Assembly: GCA_963921795.1 (NCBI GenBank)
Contig: OY997659.1
Span: forward strand, 22,010,159-22,074,158
DNA length: 64,000 nt
DNA from: Nannobrachium achirus
Taxonomy: Eukaryota; Chordata; Actinopteri; Myctophiformes; Myctophidae
Direction of reading: 5' to 3'
In this document: positions 36,266-47,885 of the stretch, piece after piece
Position numbering within the stretch: the first letter of the stretch is position 1
Layout: the number at the start of each line of letters is the position of its first letter
The notes under the pieces: generated by a model
Databases searched by the model: none
What the model saw: only the letters and a program-made list of their open reading frames with translations
What the model was told of the DNA's origin: nothing
Made by a program: the position numbers and the translations under genes

Positions 36266-36840
36266 GTAGCCTGGCGGGGCCCGACGTCATCTGCGTTCAC
36301 TCACTTATTCCTTCCACAGTATAACGTCTGGACTTCCGTTGATTGGCAGCGAGTATACCGATTATTCTCTGATCGGGGCCAATCAGTGACTGCTTCCGCA
36401 CTATGCTTCCGCACAACAAACGTAGTCTTCCTGACAACAAGTGAAAAGATTTCCCTGATTGGTCCATGTGTAGACGGTGACGTAGATGCATGCTGCAGGC
36501 TGCAGCATTTTCAAAACAACAATGGCTGCCCTCGCGATGCAAAAGGTGTAACCGTTAACGCTCTAACCATAAAACAACCAATAAGTGCAGTTATTTCAGA
36601 GTTGGAATCAATTACAACAATTAAAAAGCAACACGGAGGATGCGCTAGTGGAGTTTATCGGCCGAAAAGACGTGTTTGTTTGCCGTTCTTCCGACTGGCT
36701 GAGAGATGGTGATTGGTTAGAGGAGTCTGTCTGTCAAGGCAAGTACTCCCGCCCACTTTTCAAGCTGCCAATAGGCCAAAGGCCAGACGTTATACTGTGG
36801 AAGGAATGAACACAGATAACGTCGGGCCCCGCCAGGCTAC
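36266..36840. mobile_element. nested MITE with helicase-like fragment
   Basis: Inverted ends of about 75 nt start GTAGCCTGGCGGGGCCCGAC. ATCTGTG flanks both sides (36259-36265, 36841-36847). Inside, a plus frame reads EDALVEFIGRKDVFVC (around 36630-36680), resembling the stretch just before the Walker A motif of RecQ-like helicases carried by some fish elements. The GKS motif itself is missing. Probably an internal deletion derivative. Confidence 0.65.
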
Positions 36841-37479
36841 ATCTGTGGGCCAAGAAAGCACCTGTAGACAACAGAGGATGGGCCCACACATTAGATTTTT
36901 GCCAGACCCATGAAATGGGTAGGCCTACATAAGCAAATGTCGGTCTGTCTGTCCGGGTTTTCTATATAAAGGGTATATATGATGATGACATGATGATGAC
37001 ATGCCTACAAAAGGCATGATGTCATAAATGATGATGACAGACAGGGGGTCTGGCACAACCAGGTTGACCTGGTCTAGTTAATTAACATATAATGCATATG
37101 ACATTTTTGTAAATTGTCAATGACCACGTGGCCCAGTTCCCCCAAGGGCCCCTGAGAGCGAATGTCCCCTGCATGGCCCCACTGGCCCAATGATTAATCC
37201 AGCCCTGAGCTGAATAACACCCAACGAGACTAATGCTCTGTTAATGCGGTGCATTTTGGTCCTCTGACCTGCGCGGCAGTAGTGAATTGGCGCTGTGATG
37301 GCGACGACAAATAGTAAAAAACTAGAAGAAATGGAGGCCCCCATGTTGGACTGGGCTATACCATCACCCAAAACAGATTCCCTAGCCTGCACGCCCGTAC
37401 GTCAGTCAGTCCCTCCGTCTGTCCGTCACATCACACTTTTGCCCCTACTCTTATCTCCGCCACTGTTGCCCCCCCTATC

Positions 37480-37735
37480 CATGCCAAACTTTGCACACAC
37501 ACTCCTTGGCTGGCAAACCACAACCTCCGCCCCTGATTTTTCACATGGCCATCTTCTAGCACCACCATCAGGCCGATTTATGCAAAACACATTTTTGGAC
37601 ACTGCTCCTACAGATTTTGCCCTAATATCACGCAAAGCGGTACACAGTATCTCTAAAGTCATGTCATCAACATGGATCTGTCCCATTTCCCATATTCCCT
37701 CCTGATTGGCTACGATTGCCTTCTAAAGTTTGTGT
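37480..37735 (-). repeat. inverted unit of the 435-bp family
   Basis: Reverse complement carries GATCCATGTTGATGACATGA, CCAATCAGGAGGGAATATGG and CATAAATCGGCCTGATGGTG, in the same order as the array. Confidence 0.75.
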
Positions 37736-38040
37736 ATGCGACGTGACGGTCGCTTATGTCCCGATTAGGGAGTCTTACTGGTATACTGTAGCTCTGAAAA
37801 TTCACCTTTCAGGAGACCAAAGGGGGAGGTAGAACTTATCACTTATCCCACTTCCTGCCATAATCTTCAAGATGTAAAGCAAAGTATAGTATATCAAGTC
37901 ACACACACACTCAGTTGTATACAGTGGATCCCCCAAACTGTTGAGAAAACCTCACAGCCCAAGTCACATTTACATTTTCATGAATATATAGACTGTAACG
38001 TATTTCAAGACAGAGCCATTCATCCATCCCACTGGGGGTT

Positions 38041-38356
<316 letters not shown>

Positions 38357-38512
38357 GCATCAGTCAACATTGCTTACATTTGCTGCTTGGAAAAGTGTGT
38401 TGTTGAAAGTATTCCTGATCTTAACACAAATTACGGTAATAAAAATGGGTGTGATTGCCATTACTGTGTGTGAGAACTGAGGAGGTGTGTAACATTATAG
38501 CTTGGACTTACA

Positions 38513-39285
38513 ATTTACAATTTGGTTCATTTGGCAGACACACTTAATCCTGCAGAGCGACTTACAGTAAGCAAGGACAGCACAAGGTAATACATTAAAT
38601 GCACAGAAATAGTAGGCCAAATCTAAAACTAACGTAGGTAGACCATGAACCTATCATCAGTCTTCCTTTACTTCCTTTAAAACCGCTCTGAAAAACCCAC
38701 TTACAGGCAGCTGATACTCGAAAGTGGTAACAGTAGGCCTAAACCTAGCCTAACCACACCCTTCTACCATTTATTTTGCATTGTGTTTTTACAACTGTTT
38801 TTCTGATGATATCTTCTGCATAGTAGGCCTACTGTGTTCTATCTGTCTGTCATTCAATGTTATATGAGTTTAAAAAAAGGATCTCAATGTAAAATAAGCC
38901 GTGGCTTTCCTGACTCCTGAGCTTATCCTTTTAGTTGACCTTGTACCAGTGAACTGTAGTCTACTGTCACGCCACTGTACCTTTTCATATGCAAACTTCT
39001 AATAAATACTTCAATCAATCAATCAAAGTCAGTAAAATTAAATATAATAAGATAATAATAAGATAATAATAAGATATAAAATAAAACAATAAAATCAATA
39101 AACTACATAGAAGCTATACACACTATAGGATGCCAAGTCAACAATGACTGGCATCAGTCTATATATAAAATGCTATCTAGATGACATTTTAGCTTTTGCA
39201 TAAGCCTGTATGCAGGTCATTGAAGGCTTAGGCAAGTGCTGGTAGGCCTAAAGTGCTATGGGCTAAGGTGGAGTCTGAATTGGTG
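38513..39285 (+). repeat. dispersed repeat, copy interrupted by a LINE
   Basis: Homologous to 25513-25890 on both sides of an insertion (38662-39028). Confidence 0.85.
38662..39028 (+). mobile_element. 5'-truncated LINE 3' end, nested
   Basis: Flanked by TCAGT direct repeats (38657-38661, 39029-39033). The first frame reads SSFTSFKTALKNPL then stops, matching the C-terminal tail of L2/CR1-type reverse-transcriptase proteins. It ends CTTCAATCAATCAATCAAAG. The same family is seen inverted at 56753-57092. Confidence 0.8.
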
Positions 39286-39289
39286 AGTC

Positions 39290-41088
39290 TCAGACTTTGT
39301 ATGGATTTGTTGAGCAATAAAATGCTCTAGTTAATCTGTTGTTTGCAGATATACATCCACGTTCAGTAATGGATCAGTCCTCCAGACTCCATGCATGCAG
39401 TCCCCTGTTAAACCATGGATGTACCTGTAAACATGCTTCTGATATTGGAAGTGTAATGGTGCCCCCAAGTGGCTGCTGCATGCTATTTAATTTTGGTCGT
39501 TTTCTGGGCAAACGCATCAGCACTGTTGTTCATCATCATGAAAAAGAGAAAAGGAAAATAATTAATCACAAAAAAGACAACGTTTATTCTGATTCGGATC
39601 ATCATCATCTTCTTCATTGTTCTTTGTCATCATCATCATTCATTTCATGTTGGTGGTCAGTCTGGTCACAGTTTTTCATTACCCTCTATCTCTTTTAATC
39701 TTCCTCTTTCTATACCTCATCATCATCATCATCATCATCATTTATTTACTTATTTCAGCAAGTGACATTTACCAGCCGATTCATTAAACAAAGCATAACG
39801 ACTCCATGACCTTCAATTATTAAAAGGGCACTGTATAATAAAATTAAGGAAAATATGTACAAGATTTACACCAAATTCCGACCCCACCACGGAAGTTTGA
39901 CCGCATGGAAACTAACCCCTCTCCAAGATGACTCAGTTTTCAAATGAGATTTTAGGAAGAGCATGGCTGACTTTTTTATGTATAGGCCTATAAGTGTGAC
40001 AATAATAACAAATTATTATTGCTTCACTATGTTGTTTGTAGCTACATGACCATGAACACTAGACTATAATATATAATACAAAAATAATATGAAATACGAT
40101 TTAATCATAATCCAAATGACTGCAAAAATGAACGCAGATGCACGTTTTGCATTGGCTTCTATATGATTCACAGTCACACACAACAGGATAAGCTTACTAC
40201 TGCTACTGCATTTGTATTTACTTTAATTATGTAAAACAACAATGTTATCTTCTTTTTTACACTATGCACCTTGGTGAATGCTTTTTATATCAATAAATCA
40301 CTGCAGCCTATTTCTATGCAATAAACAGTGGAGTTGACTGACTAGGCCTACACAATTTTCACTATGAGCCATGGACAAAAATATATTCAGTTTTGTGTCG
40401 TTTGATTTTTTTTGTTAACTTATTGTACCTAGCACAGTGAAGTAAGCTTAATTCACCATGAGATTTCTGAATTAAAGTGGAAGTTATGACTGTTTAGTTT
40501 TTCTACAAAATGTTACATTTTCACAGTCAACAATCACGTCTCTCTGTCACAGTATAGGCTAAGTGAAAACCATAAGATGGCGCTGATTAGCTAACTAGGG
40601 CAATATAGGAGATGTGTCCATTGTTACAAATGTACCAGGGAGAAAGCAAATTATTTAAAAAGTGACAAGAGATGCGGCGAAATTACAAATATAGCTTTCA
40701 ATAACAAATAAGCCTGTGGTTCTTTAATTCAATTTGCTCATTTCTGGGAATGGTGCCCAAATCGTCGGTCATTTCTGATTTAAGTTGAGGCTCATGCTTA
40801 ACCCTAAACTGCTTTGGAAATAGGCTAAAACGGGGATATTGTAAAAAGCGTTGATGGGTCACGCTTAGGTGATGAAAATGTCACGCGTAAGATGTCAGTG
40901 TCTGTGCGTAATTTGGCGAGGTAGGAAATCCAATACTCTTCTTCATAGGCTAGTTTTCCTCAACCTTTACACAACATGGCGAGCCATATGTTAACCAAGG
41001 TGTAAATGTATACATGTTAAATTAATATAGGTTACATCACACTCACTCACTGCATAAGGGTACATGAGTTATGTAGCCTATGTTGTAT
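39290..41088. other. no gene; SSR-like TCATCA stretches
   Basis: ATCATC-rich stretches at 39598-39645 and 39716-39742. No supported coding region. Confidence 0.4.
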
Positions 41089-41395
41089 CAGTGGTTCTCA
41101 AACCTTTCCATGTCAAGGGCCTCCACATTAATTAACATTTGAACGCGGTCCCCCATTTGAAGATGTATTGTGCCAGGGAGCAGGGAGGGACCCCATACTA
41201 AGATTTGTATTGTTGAAGTGTTTATTTCTTTTCAAGATATTTTGAAAATAACCGATCGAGTCATATAGCCAGTGGGTAAAAGTGGTTAAACTATAGGCCT
41301 GTATTGTAATTTAGCTGGGGACCTGGCTGGAACCCCTTCAAGGAGGTCCCCTGGCCTGGGGGGTCCCCGCCGGACCCCACTATTGAGAGCCACTG
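41089..41395. mobile_element. hAT (Charlie-like) MITE next to fev stop
   Basis: Starts CAGTGGTTCTCAAACC and ends ATTGAGAGCCACTG, inverted ends typical of hAT elements. A degraded hairpin motif (GAAAATAACCGATC) lies at 41246. An exact 8-bp duplication was not found. It lies about 21 bp downstream of the fev stop codon. Confidence 0.8.
41221..41226 (-). terminator. fev: candidate poly(A) signal for fev inside the hAT element
   Basis: TTTATT on + gives AATAAA on the minus strand, about 190 nt after the fev stop. It is the nearest canonical hexamer I found. Use is unproven. Confidence 0.3.
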
Positions 41396-41416
41396 CATAT
41401 ATAGATCATTTAAGAG

Positions 41417-42667
41417 TCAATTGTAATGGTTGTTGATGTTACTCAGGTTGCTGATGTTGTTGACGCAGCTGATGTGCGTGGCGGACACGGCGCCGAAAGG
41501 CCCGGGCGGCTGGAGGTTGTGGCCGTGGTACAGGGCCGTCGGCGGGGAGCCGGGCCAGTAGGAGAACCCCGACGGCCCCACGCCCGGCGCCACGAGGTTC
41601 AGCTTGGAGATCCCGGGGAACGGGATCGGCGCGAAGTTGCTCTGGAACTTATAGATGGCCTGCTCCGTGCTCGACGGCTGGCACACCTGCGCCAGCCCGT
41701 GGAAGTCGAACCTGTAGGCGTAGCGCTTGCCGTGCACCTTGGTCATGATGTTCTTGTCGTAGTAGTAGCGCAGCGCGCGGCTCAGCTTGTCGTAGTTCAT
41801 GTTCGGCTTGCTCTTGCGCTCGCCCCAGCGCCGCGCCACCTCGTCCGGGTCGATGAGCTTGAACTCCCCGTTGGTGCCCTCCCAGGCGATGCACGACATG
41901 TTGCTGCTGTCTGACAGCAGCTCCAGCAGGAACTGCCATAGCTGGATCTGCCCGCTACCTGTGGAGAAGTCAATAATAATGATGATTAATATTAATATAT
42001 TAATATTAATAAAGGAGATCATATTATGCTCTGTCTCAAGCAAATTATAGTTTGAATATTGATTGAACAGTTCAAGACGGAGGGGCCTATAATATTCGGT
42101 TTGATTACTTTCATATAGGCGGGCCTAGGTGGATTATGTTCATTTAAAGGAAATATGTTTTGTTTAGCCTGCCCTACTGTGATTATTTTTGGTGGCTTAG
42201 CGGAGATTAAACAAAATAGACCTATGATGATAGCAAAAATTCTAGGCAAATGATTAACCTAAAGTATATTCGCCGGGTTCATCACAATGAAGCAGGATGA
42301 CGAGTGGCCTATTGAGAGAAATTAAATAAGCCACACTCAATATTAAATTGACATGCTTTACTTTATTTGTATTTTCTTTGGATTTATTAATTACACATTC
42401 CTGATGGTGTAGCCTATTTGGCGTATAGGCGCGAACATGCAATTAATTGAAAGATATATTAATAATGTCAATCTAAATATTGTGTATAGCCTAAAAATGG
42501 TAAATCTGTTTGTCTCGGTAGTTGTTGCTTACCTTTTTGCACTCCTGTATTTATTGGACCCCAAGATGTTCCTTTGCTCTCTTTCAATAGGTTTTCTGCT
42601 GGATCTGAAATTAAAATGAAAATCAAATTATAAATGTGAGTTGTAGGTTAACACCTATAGCCAACTG

Positions 42668-42711
<44 letters not shown>

Positions 42712-43236
42712 ACACTTCCAAGAAATATTTCAAATAAATATAGGCCTGCTATTTCTTAAGCAATATTGATCATGTGAGCTTGGCCCTATATGGTAGCCTA
42801 TATAAATATTAAGCTAGAAATAACGTTGAAGATCTCTAAAATAAAATCATGAAAATGTGAAAATAATTCAACGTAGGGCTACAGCCTAATAACTGCATCC
42901 TCCTGGTCCAGCTTTCTAATACATGCAGCCTCTGGTCTCCCCTTCCAGCTCCACCGGCGGAGCTGCAGGAAACGCGTCCAGGAAAGAGGATATCCGATTT
43001 CCGACAAAAGAGGAGACGGGCTTTCAGAGATAGAAACGGCTGAACAGTCCCTTTGCCCTGGAAACGGCGCATCACTGCTGGAGCACCAGCACGTCTTCCT
43101 CAATAGCAGAAGAGAGGAGAGGAGGGGAGAAGAGAAAAAAAATATAGACTATATTTTCTACATTTTTAACAGACAAGCACAACGAACCTGAGAGATACAT
43201 GTTGAACATGAGTCTTCCTCCGCAGTCCTGTCTCAT
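41417..43236 (-). CDS. fev: ETS transcription factor FEV (Pet1), three coding exons
   Basis: Exons on the minus strand: 43236-43188, 42604-42533 and 41958-41417 (stop TGA). Introns start GT and end AG, in phases 1 and 1. The joined product is 220 residues, close to the size of mammalian FEV. Exon 1 encodes [16 protein letters not shown]. Exon 2 gives a DPAEN...[12 protein letters not shown] segment that parallels the mammalian N-terminus. The ETS domain spans about residues 44-126, with tryptophans 48, 66 and 85 and the recognition helix [15 protein letters not shown] carrying Arg101 and Arg104. The C-terminal half keeps [21 protein letters not shown] and PPGPFGAV; the mammalian polyalanine tract is absent. 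FEV/Pet1 is a nuclear activator needed for serotonergic neuron identity. The last 20 or so residues ([10 protein letters not shown]...) differ from mammals. Confidence 0.95.
42533..42604 (-). CDS. fev: fev coding exon 2 (72 nt)
   Basis: Minus-strand TTTCAG acceptor before 42604 and GTAAGC donor after 42533. Encodes Asp17 (split codon) through Lys40. Too short to find by frame length; identified by similarity to the mammalian segment between the start and the ETS domain. Confidence 0.93.
42669..42710. repeat. (CTTT)n microsatellite in fev intron 1
   Basis: About ten CTTT units. Confidence 0.96.
43188..43236 (-). CDS. fev: fev coding exon 1 (49 nt)
   Basis: ATG at 43236-43234, ending in a split Asp codon before GTTCGT at 43187. 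The start is chosen because MRQ and the MYLS end match vertebrate FEV. The in-frame upstream ATG at 43293 would add 19 residues with no known counterpart. Confidence 0.9.
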
Positions 43237-43720
43237 TGTGTTCGGTTGTTGCAGAAAGGGTTGGATTTCATTTCGTTGGCGGGCACGGGGCAAAGATTTT
43301 TATTAAACTTTATCTCATAACTGTGATCTGGAATAAATGCGGGTGGACAGATTGAAGTTTCCAGGCAACTGTCACTGGCCCCCATCTCTGAGACAATATT
43401 CAGACAGCAATTTCCCCTGGTGCATTGCTTTAATTAAAAGAGCAATTTACCTCTGTCAGTCCCGGGTGGCCACAATAAAAAGGGGCCGATAGAAATTCGC
43501 CCTTATCAATCCGCCATCACAGTTTAATAAAGTTTCCGCGTTAAGATCTGAGTTTCTATGGTGAATTGAAGTGTTTGACATGGAAACCAGTTCAGATCCT
43601 ACTCACTTTTCCGCCTCTTTACCTCTCGGCAAACAACAAAGACCTATTTCATGTTGGGAAAAGAATATTTACCTTCAAAATCACGCCTCGGTGCGCGTAA
43701 GAAAACAAGGACATTTCGCC
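43237..43720 (-). promoter_or_regulatory. fev: likely fev promoter/5' region with GATA sites
   Basis: Minus-strand WGATAR words lie at 43310-43315 (AGATAA) and 43503-43508 (TGATAA). GATA2/GATA3 are established upstream regulators of Pet1. The stretch is free of repeats, unlike both flanks. Transcription start is not fixed. Confidence 0.4.
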
Positions 43721-43867
43721 CCCTCTGCCTTCTGTTTGTAGGTTTAACGTTATATAGCCTCAATCTGGGAGTAATGAGCTTGTAACTCTAAAACCATGGC
43801 TTGTGGTGGACATTGATGTATAAGGCCTCATATTTTTATTTCATTTGTTAATTTTAATTATATATAG

Positions 43868-43869
43868 AC

Positions 43870-43958
<89 letters not shown>
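43868..43958. repeat. (AT)n-(AC)n compound microsatellite
   Basis: TA dinucleotides at about 43871-43898 joined to CA to 43958. Confidence 0.96.
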
Positions 43959-43959
<1 letters not shown>

Positions 43960-45081
43960 TAATGCACACACATAGCGAAATAATAGACCGTTTCTTTCTT
44001 TTACATAAGTAAATACCTGGCTTCAAACAGGCCAAAGTGTAGGCATGGTACTTGTACAGATTGCTATGTTGATTTAAAGGGCGGCAGCACGTCACGTGCA
44101 ATATGTACATTTGATTGACTTCTGCACGAATAAGTCCAAACTGAATGCAAAATGAGCAACTGCAAAACATTTTATTTGGTTTCAGATGTGGTATTAGAAA
44201 CATGCACAGCTCCTGTTTGTATATAGGAGTAAATTGTCTGTATTCGAAAACTGCTATTCACTGTGTAGTCTTAGAATTCAAAGCTTTTTGCTGAAAGACA
44301 AACAGTGCATGGGAGTAGATTTATTTCTCCCTCAGCTAATGCATGCGTGGGGGAGTGAGGGGGGGGGGAACAAATAGATATCGGAGGAAACGAATGAACA
44401 AAAATATTTAGCATTAGCAGCACATGGTCATAACAGGTTTGACAAGTGGTAAATATGTCCTTATTGGGTGAAAACTTCTAGGCTGTTATCCAAATAAACC
44501 ACAATTAAGCCCAAGAATATGCAGAGAGAAGAACCATAAAAATGTAAACACTCTCTGCAAGGATGAGATGAGACATAAGAGAGACAAGAAGAAAGAAGTC
44601 ATCACTGGCCAAGTAAAAACTCAAGTAGTCAAAAGTATTTTTTAATAGGCCTATCAATGCATGGCTGTATATGTATTGTCCCCCAACCACTATATTTGCC
44701 TTGAAAATATGAAATATATTTCGTTTCAAATGTGATGTGAAGTCATATATAACCTACACTTAGGCTATACTTGAGGGGGAAATACCACAACATTTTTATT
44801 TAATGCAAGTAAACTTATCAGGCTACTGTCCACTATACTGCAGACATGGTGATTGGTGTTGAAATAAAAAACGGGTTCCTTGCCATTAGGCCTTCGGCCC
44901 GCCTTCCATGTTGTCAAAGGCCATGCACGCATTGCACGGACATATCGCCAGGTGTTCATGATGAGCTAAGATAAGATCAACGTGTGGCTATAACAGCATT
45001 ATAACATTATTATTAACTTCTTTCTTCTTCTTCTTTTTAATAGCCTAAGTGTTAGCTGTTAATCATTAAGTGTTTGTTCAG
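43960..45081. other. no gene seen
   Basis: No supported frame. Possible distal regulatory DNA of fev but nothing specific was recognised. Confidence 0.4.
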
Positions 45082-45089
45082 CAGGGGTC

Positions 45090-45254
45090 CAGCGGCGTCA
45101 GTTCAGAAAAGGCTAAGGTATGGCGACATGACTGGTGTCTTGCACGCGCGCCCCAAACCTTAGCAACAGGCACGATTACAGTAGCCAACATTTTATTATT
45201 TCCCCCTGTAGCCAAGGTATGGCAGCTGCCATAGCTTGCCAGTTGACGCCTCTG
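45090..45254. mobile_element. 165-bp hAT MITE with perfect 8-bp duplication
   Basis: Starts CAGCGGCGTCAGTTCAG and ends TTGACGCCTCTG. CAGGGGTC flanks both sides (45082-45089, 45255-45262). The inner GCTAAGGTATGGC motif shows it is the same family as 17919-18226. Confidence 0.9.
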
Positions 45255-45262
45255 CAGGGGTC

Positions 45263-46988
45263 TCCGTCTCCCTTACTCTCCAGCTCTTTAGTAAAATAAT
45301 AATAATATTCAGGTCGGGATATCCAATCAGGAAAGAGAACTCATACAGGATACAGGATACACTGGTTACATTAGAAGTGACTAAACAAAAACAAAACATA
45401 GGCTAGGCTATATAGCAGACAGAACCGGAACACTAAAATTGAAGCTGACACATTGATTCTCTCACCTGATTGGATGAGATTGGCAATCCAAAAACGTATT
45501 TTTCTGTTTAACAGTTGGAGACCACTGACTGCTATCAGGGGATTTAACATTTCAACAAACGAACAACATAACCAAATATAGGCTTAAAAACGGAAGATTG
45601 CAAAATTATGACATGGATTTAGCCTGGATTACATATGCATGTCGAGGCTAATTATTCACTTTTCATGGCTTAACCATAGGCTTAGCCTATACAGTGTATA
45701 AACTAGTAGGCCTAGTTGATCTTAATGGGTTAGAAAGCAATAGAGTAGTATATGACTCGGCAGCAAAAATACAAATACAAAAAAAAGCTTTCGACTGTTG
45801 AGCCACTATTGCTTCTATAGTCAACAAACCACTTTTCCATTTCAACCAACCACACTCTTTGCTCCAGCTTTGAACCGTTTGAAACAATATTCCTATTCCT
45901 ATTTTTATGTCATGTTAAATGGTGTCAAATCTCTTTCTCTTTGAACAAGGGAAAGGCCTGCACGTTTTGTGCACAGAAAAAATCCCCAGTGTTGAACTCC
46001 CCTGAGGCTGAGAGTGCCACTGGAACCAAACGGAACGCTTCAGGTCCACTATCCTTGCCTCTGGCTCCTGTCCTGTGTTCCTCCGCGGAGTGGGGCTGCT
46101 CATGCTGCTGGGCTGCTGGCAGGTGCGTCTCTCTGGCGTCCCAGACTTGCTTTAGCTGCCTGAGTCCAGTAAACGTCGCAGGCAACTTAAAACAAGCCTC
46201 GAATGCTAGATTATTATATCCCCAAATGCGTTGCGTATAGGCTATCATCAGCCCACGTTAACACAGCAGTTGGCCTCAAATGAAAGTAAACAAGACTTCG
46301 AAGTTAGCTGCAATAGGTATAGGCTACATTTAGTTTTTGTACAGGCTATAGTGAGACAGGCACTCTGTAAACCAATAGGCTTGTGTTTAAAGGAGTAGTT
46401 CACCCCCAAAATGATTGTTTTTCCATTGATTACTAGCTCATGCCATGAGCTACACGCTTATAATTCAGACTGCTAGCTGTTAAATCCAAGCATATATAGA
46501 CACTAAAAAACTGCTCACCTTCATCTTACCTTAATGTTGTGGGTTAAGAAGGCCTCTTTCATAAACCAACCTAGGCTATATAGCAGCATAACTCCTCACG
46601 TCTGTGTGTAAACTATAACTAAAGCTGCCCTGCAGTGCAACGGTGCAGCCGTTTTAATCAGTCGCCCGAGGTATGTATATTTGAGAAAGGTGTGTGTATG
46701 GTTGAACATTCATTAAAAGATCCTGGTTTGGGTGTGGGACTACTGTCGGTATGCGTCCAACCCAGACTCGTGACCTAGCCAGTGAAAGTTTGTGGGTGTG
46801 TAACACGGACTTCCACGTCCTGGACCTACGGGAGGAGTGTGTGCGTAGATAAACAAACCCATCAACGGATTTTGCTCCTCCAAAATGTGTCGCATTAGAA
46901 TAAACAAACATTGTTTGACAAACCACTGTGAATGGCGTCCAGGATCAGCACCATGGACAGCGAACTGCATTCTCAACCCCCAACCAGT
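45263..46988. other. no gene seen
   Basis: Open frames at 45915-46248 on both strands overlap each other and have no recognisable domain. Nothing else is supported. Confidence 0.4.
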
Positions 46989-47549
46989 CAGGGGTGTCGC
47001 ACCAAATTCTGGGCCCTGGGTACAAGGGTTCACTGCGGGCCCCCCACGAATGTTCTTCATAGGGGGAGGGGGTTTAACCCATTTAGAATGGGAACGCATT
47101 ATTTTGTGCTTTAACTACTGAAAAATAGCAGATCTTCTGCGCTGCGAGCTTGTAGATTTGCTATTTTTGAAAAATCGTGAACACTTCAAATCCTTCTATG
47201 GTTTTTTGAAAAACTTGTGTTTCTATGTCAGTGGTGCTCAAACCTTTTCATGTGAAGGATCCCCAAAAATTACATGTATTTGGCCGCGGACCCTCATCTC
47301 AAAACATGTTGTTCCAGCTGCCCCACCAGAAGCAAAGTTTGAGTTGCAAATGTTCAGTTAAAAAATACATACGGTACATTCAAAGATTTGCACACATTTT
47401 CACAACTTTTCAAAAATAGCAGATCTACAAGCTCATGCGAGCTTGTAGATCTGCTATTTTTCAATAGCTAAAGTATAAAATAATTAAGGCCCCTCCACCT
47501 TGGGCCCTAGTAACTCAGTCCCACTTTCCCCCCCCTTGTGACGCCCCTG
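46989..47549. mobile_element. hAT-like element with nested hAT and two hairpins
   Basis: Begins CAGGGGTGTCGC and ends GTGACGCCCCTG. TCAACCCC follows the right end (47550-47557) and also occurs 8 bases before the left end, so the duplication is imperfectly placed. A second hAT start (CAGTGGTGCTCAAACC) lies at 47230. Full hairpins lie at 47121-47171 and 47413-47461. Confidence 0.6.
47413..47461. repeat. best-preserved hairpin of the GATCTACAAGCTC family
   Basis: AAAAATAGCAGATCTACAAG then CTC, a 4-nt ATGC loop, then the exact inverse; arms 23 nt with no mismatch. Confidence 0.9.
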
Positions 47550-47574
47550 TCAACCCCAGCTCTTGAGACAGCTG

Positions 47575-47885
47575 TTAAGTGTAGCCTACTCCTGGTCAAA
47601 TATTACTCAAAAGTGAAAGTTGCTCTGTCAAATTTCTACTTGAGTTAAAGTAGAAACTCAAGTACTTCAATATAAAAATTACAAAGTAGGCTATATTTTC
47701 TTAAGCATGGCCTAGGGGTTAATTCATACCCTTTCCCTTCCTAGAAATCTAGTGGAGTCAAAAGTTAAATATTTGTCTTGAGATTAAATGTTGTGGAGTG
47801 AAAGTATTAAAACATAAAGTAAAGTATAGATACAATGTATTTAACAGTACTCAAGTACATGTAGCCTAGCTACTCTAAACCTGCA
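47575..47885 (-). mobile_element. AAGTA-rich hAT-type MITE, inverted copy
   Basis: TACTTGAGTTAAAGTAGAAACTC and AACAGTACTCAAGTACATGTAG resemble the 7564-8036 element in inverse orientation. Boundaries are approximate. Confidence 0.45.

Larger units (their letters stand above)
35883..37785. mobile_element. 1.9-kb element with 27-nt perfect inverted ends
   Basis: TATACCAGTAAGACTCCCTA (first 20 nt) at 35883-35909 is matched exactly, inverted, at 37759-37785. The interior includes a C run, a nested 575-bp MITE (36266-36840) and an inverted unit of the 435-bp family (37480-37735). No transposase was seen. The sequence at 3492 begins with a related end. Confidence 0.75.

Noticed and set aside
36263-36712. 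149-codon plus-strand frame
   Set aside because: Lies within a MITE and begins in its terminal repeat; only the separate helicase-like fragment in another frame is noteworthy.
41426-41939. 162-codon plus-strand and 96-codon minus-strand frames over the fev ETS exon
   Set aside because: Shadows of the GC-rich ETS exon in other frames; no domain of their own.
45925-46248. 107-codon minus-strand frame as an extra exon between fev and cryba2
   Set aside because: No known gene lies here in other vertebrates as far as I know, and no domain or convincing splice sites were seen.
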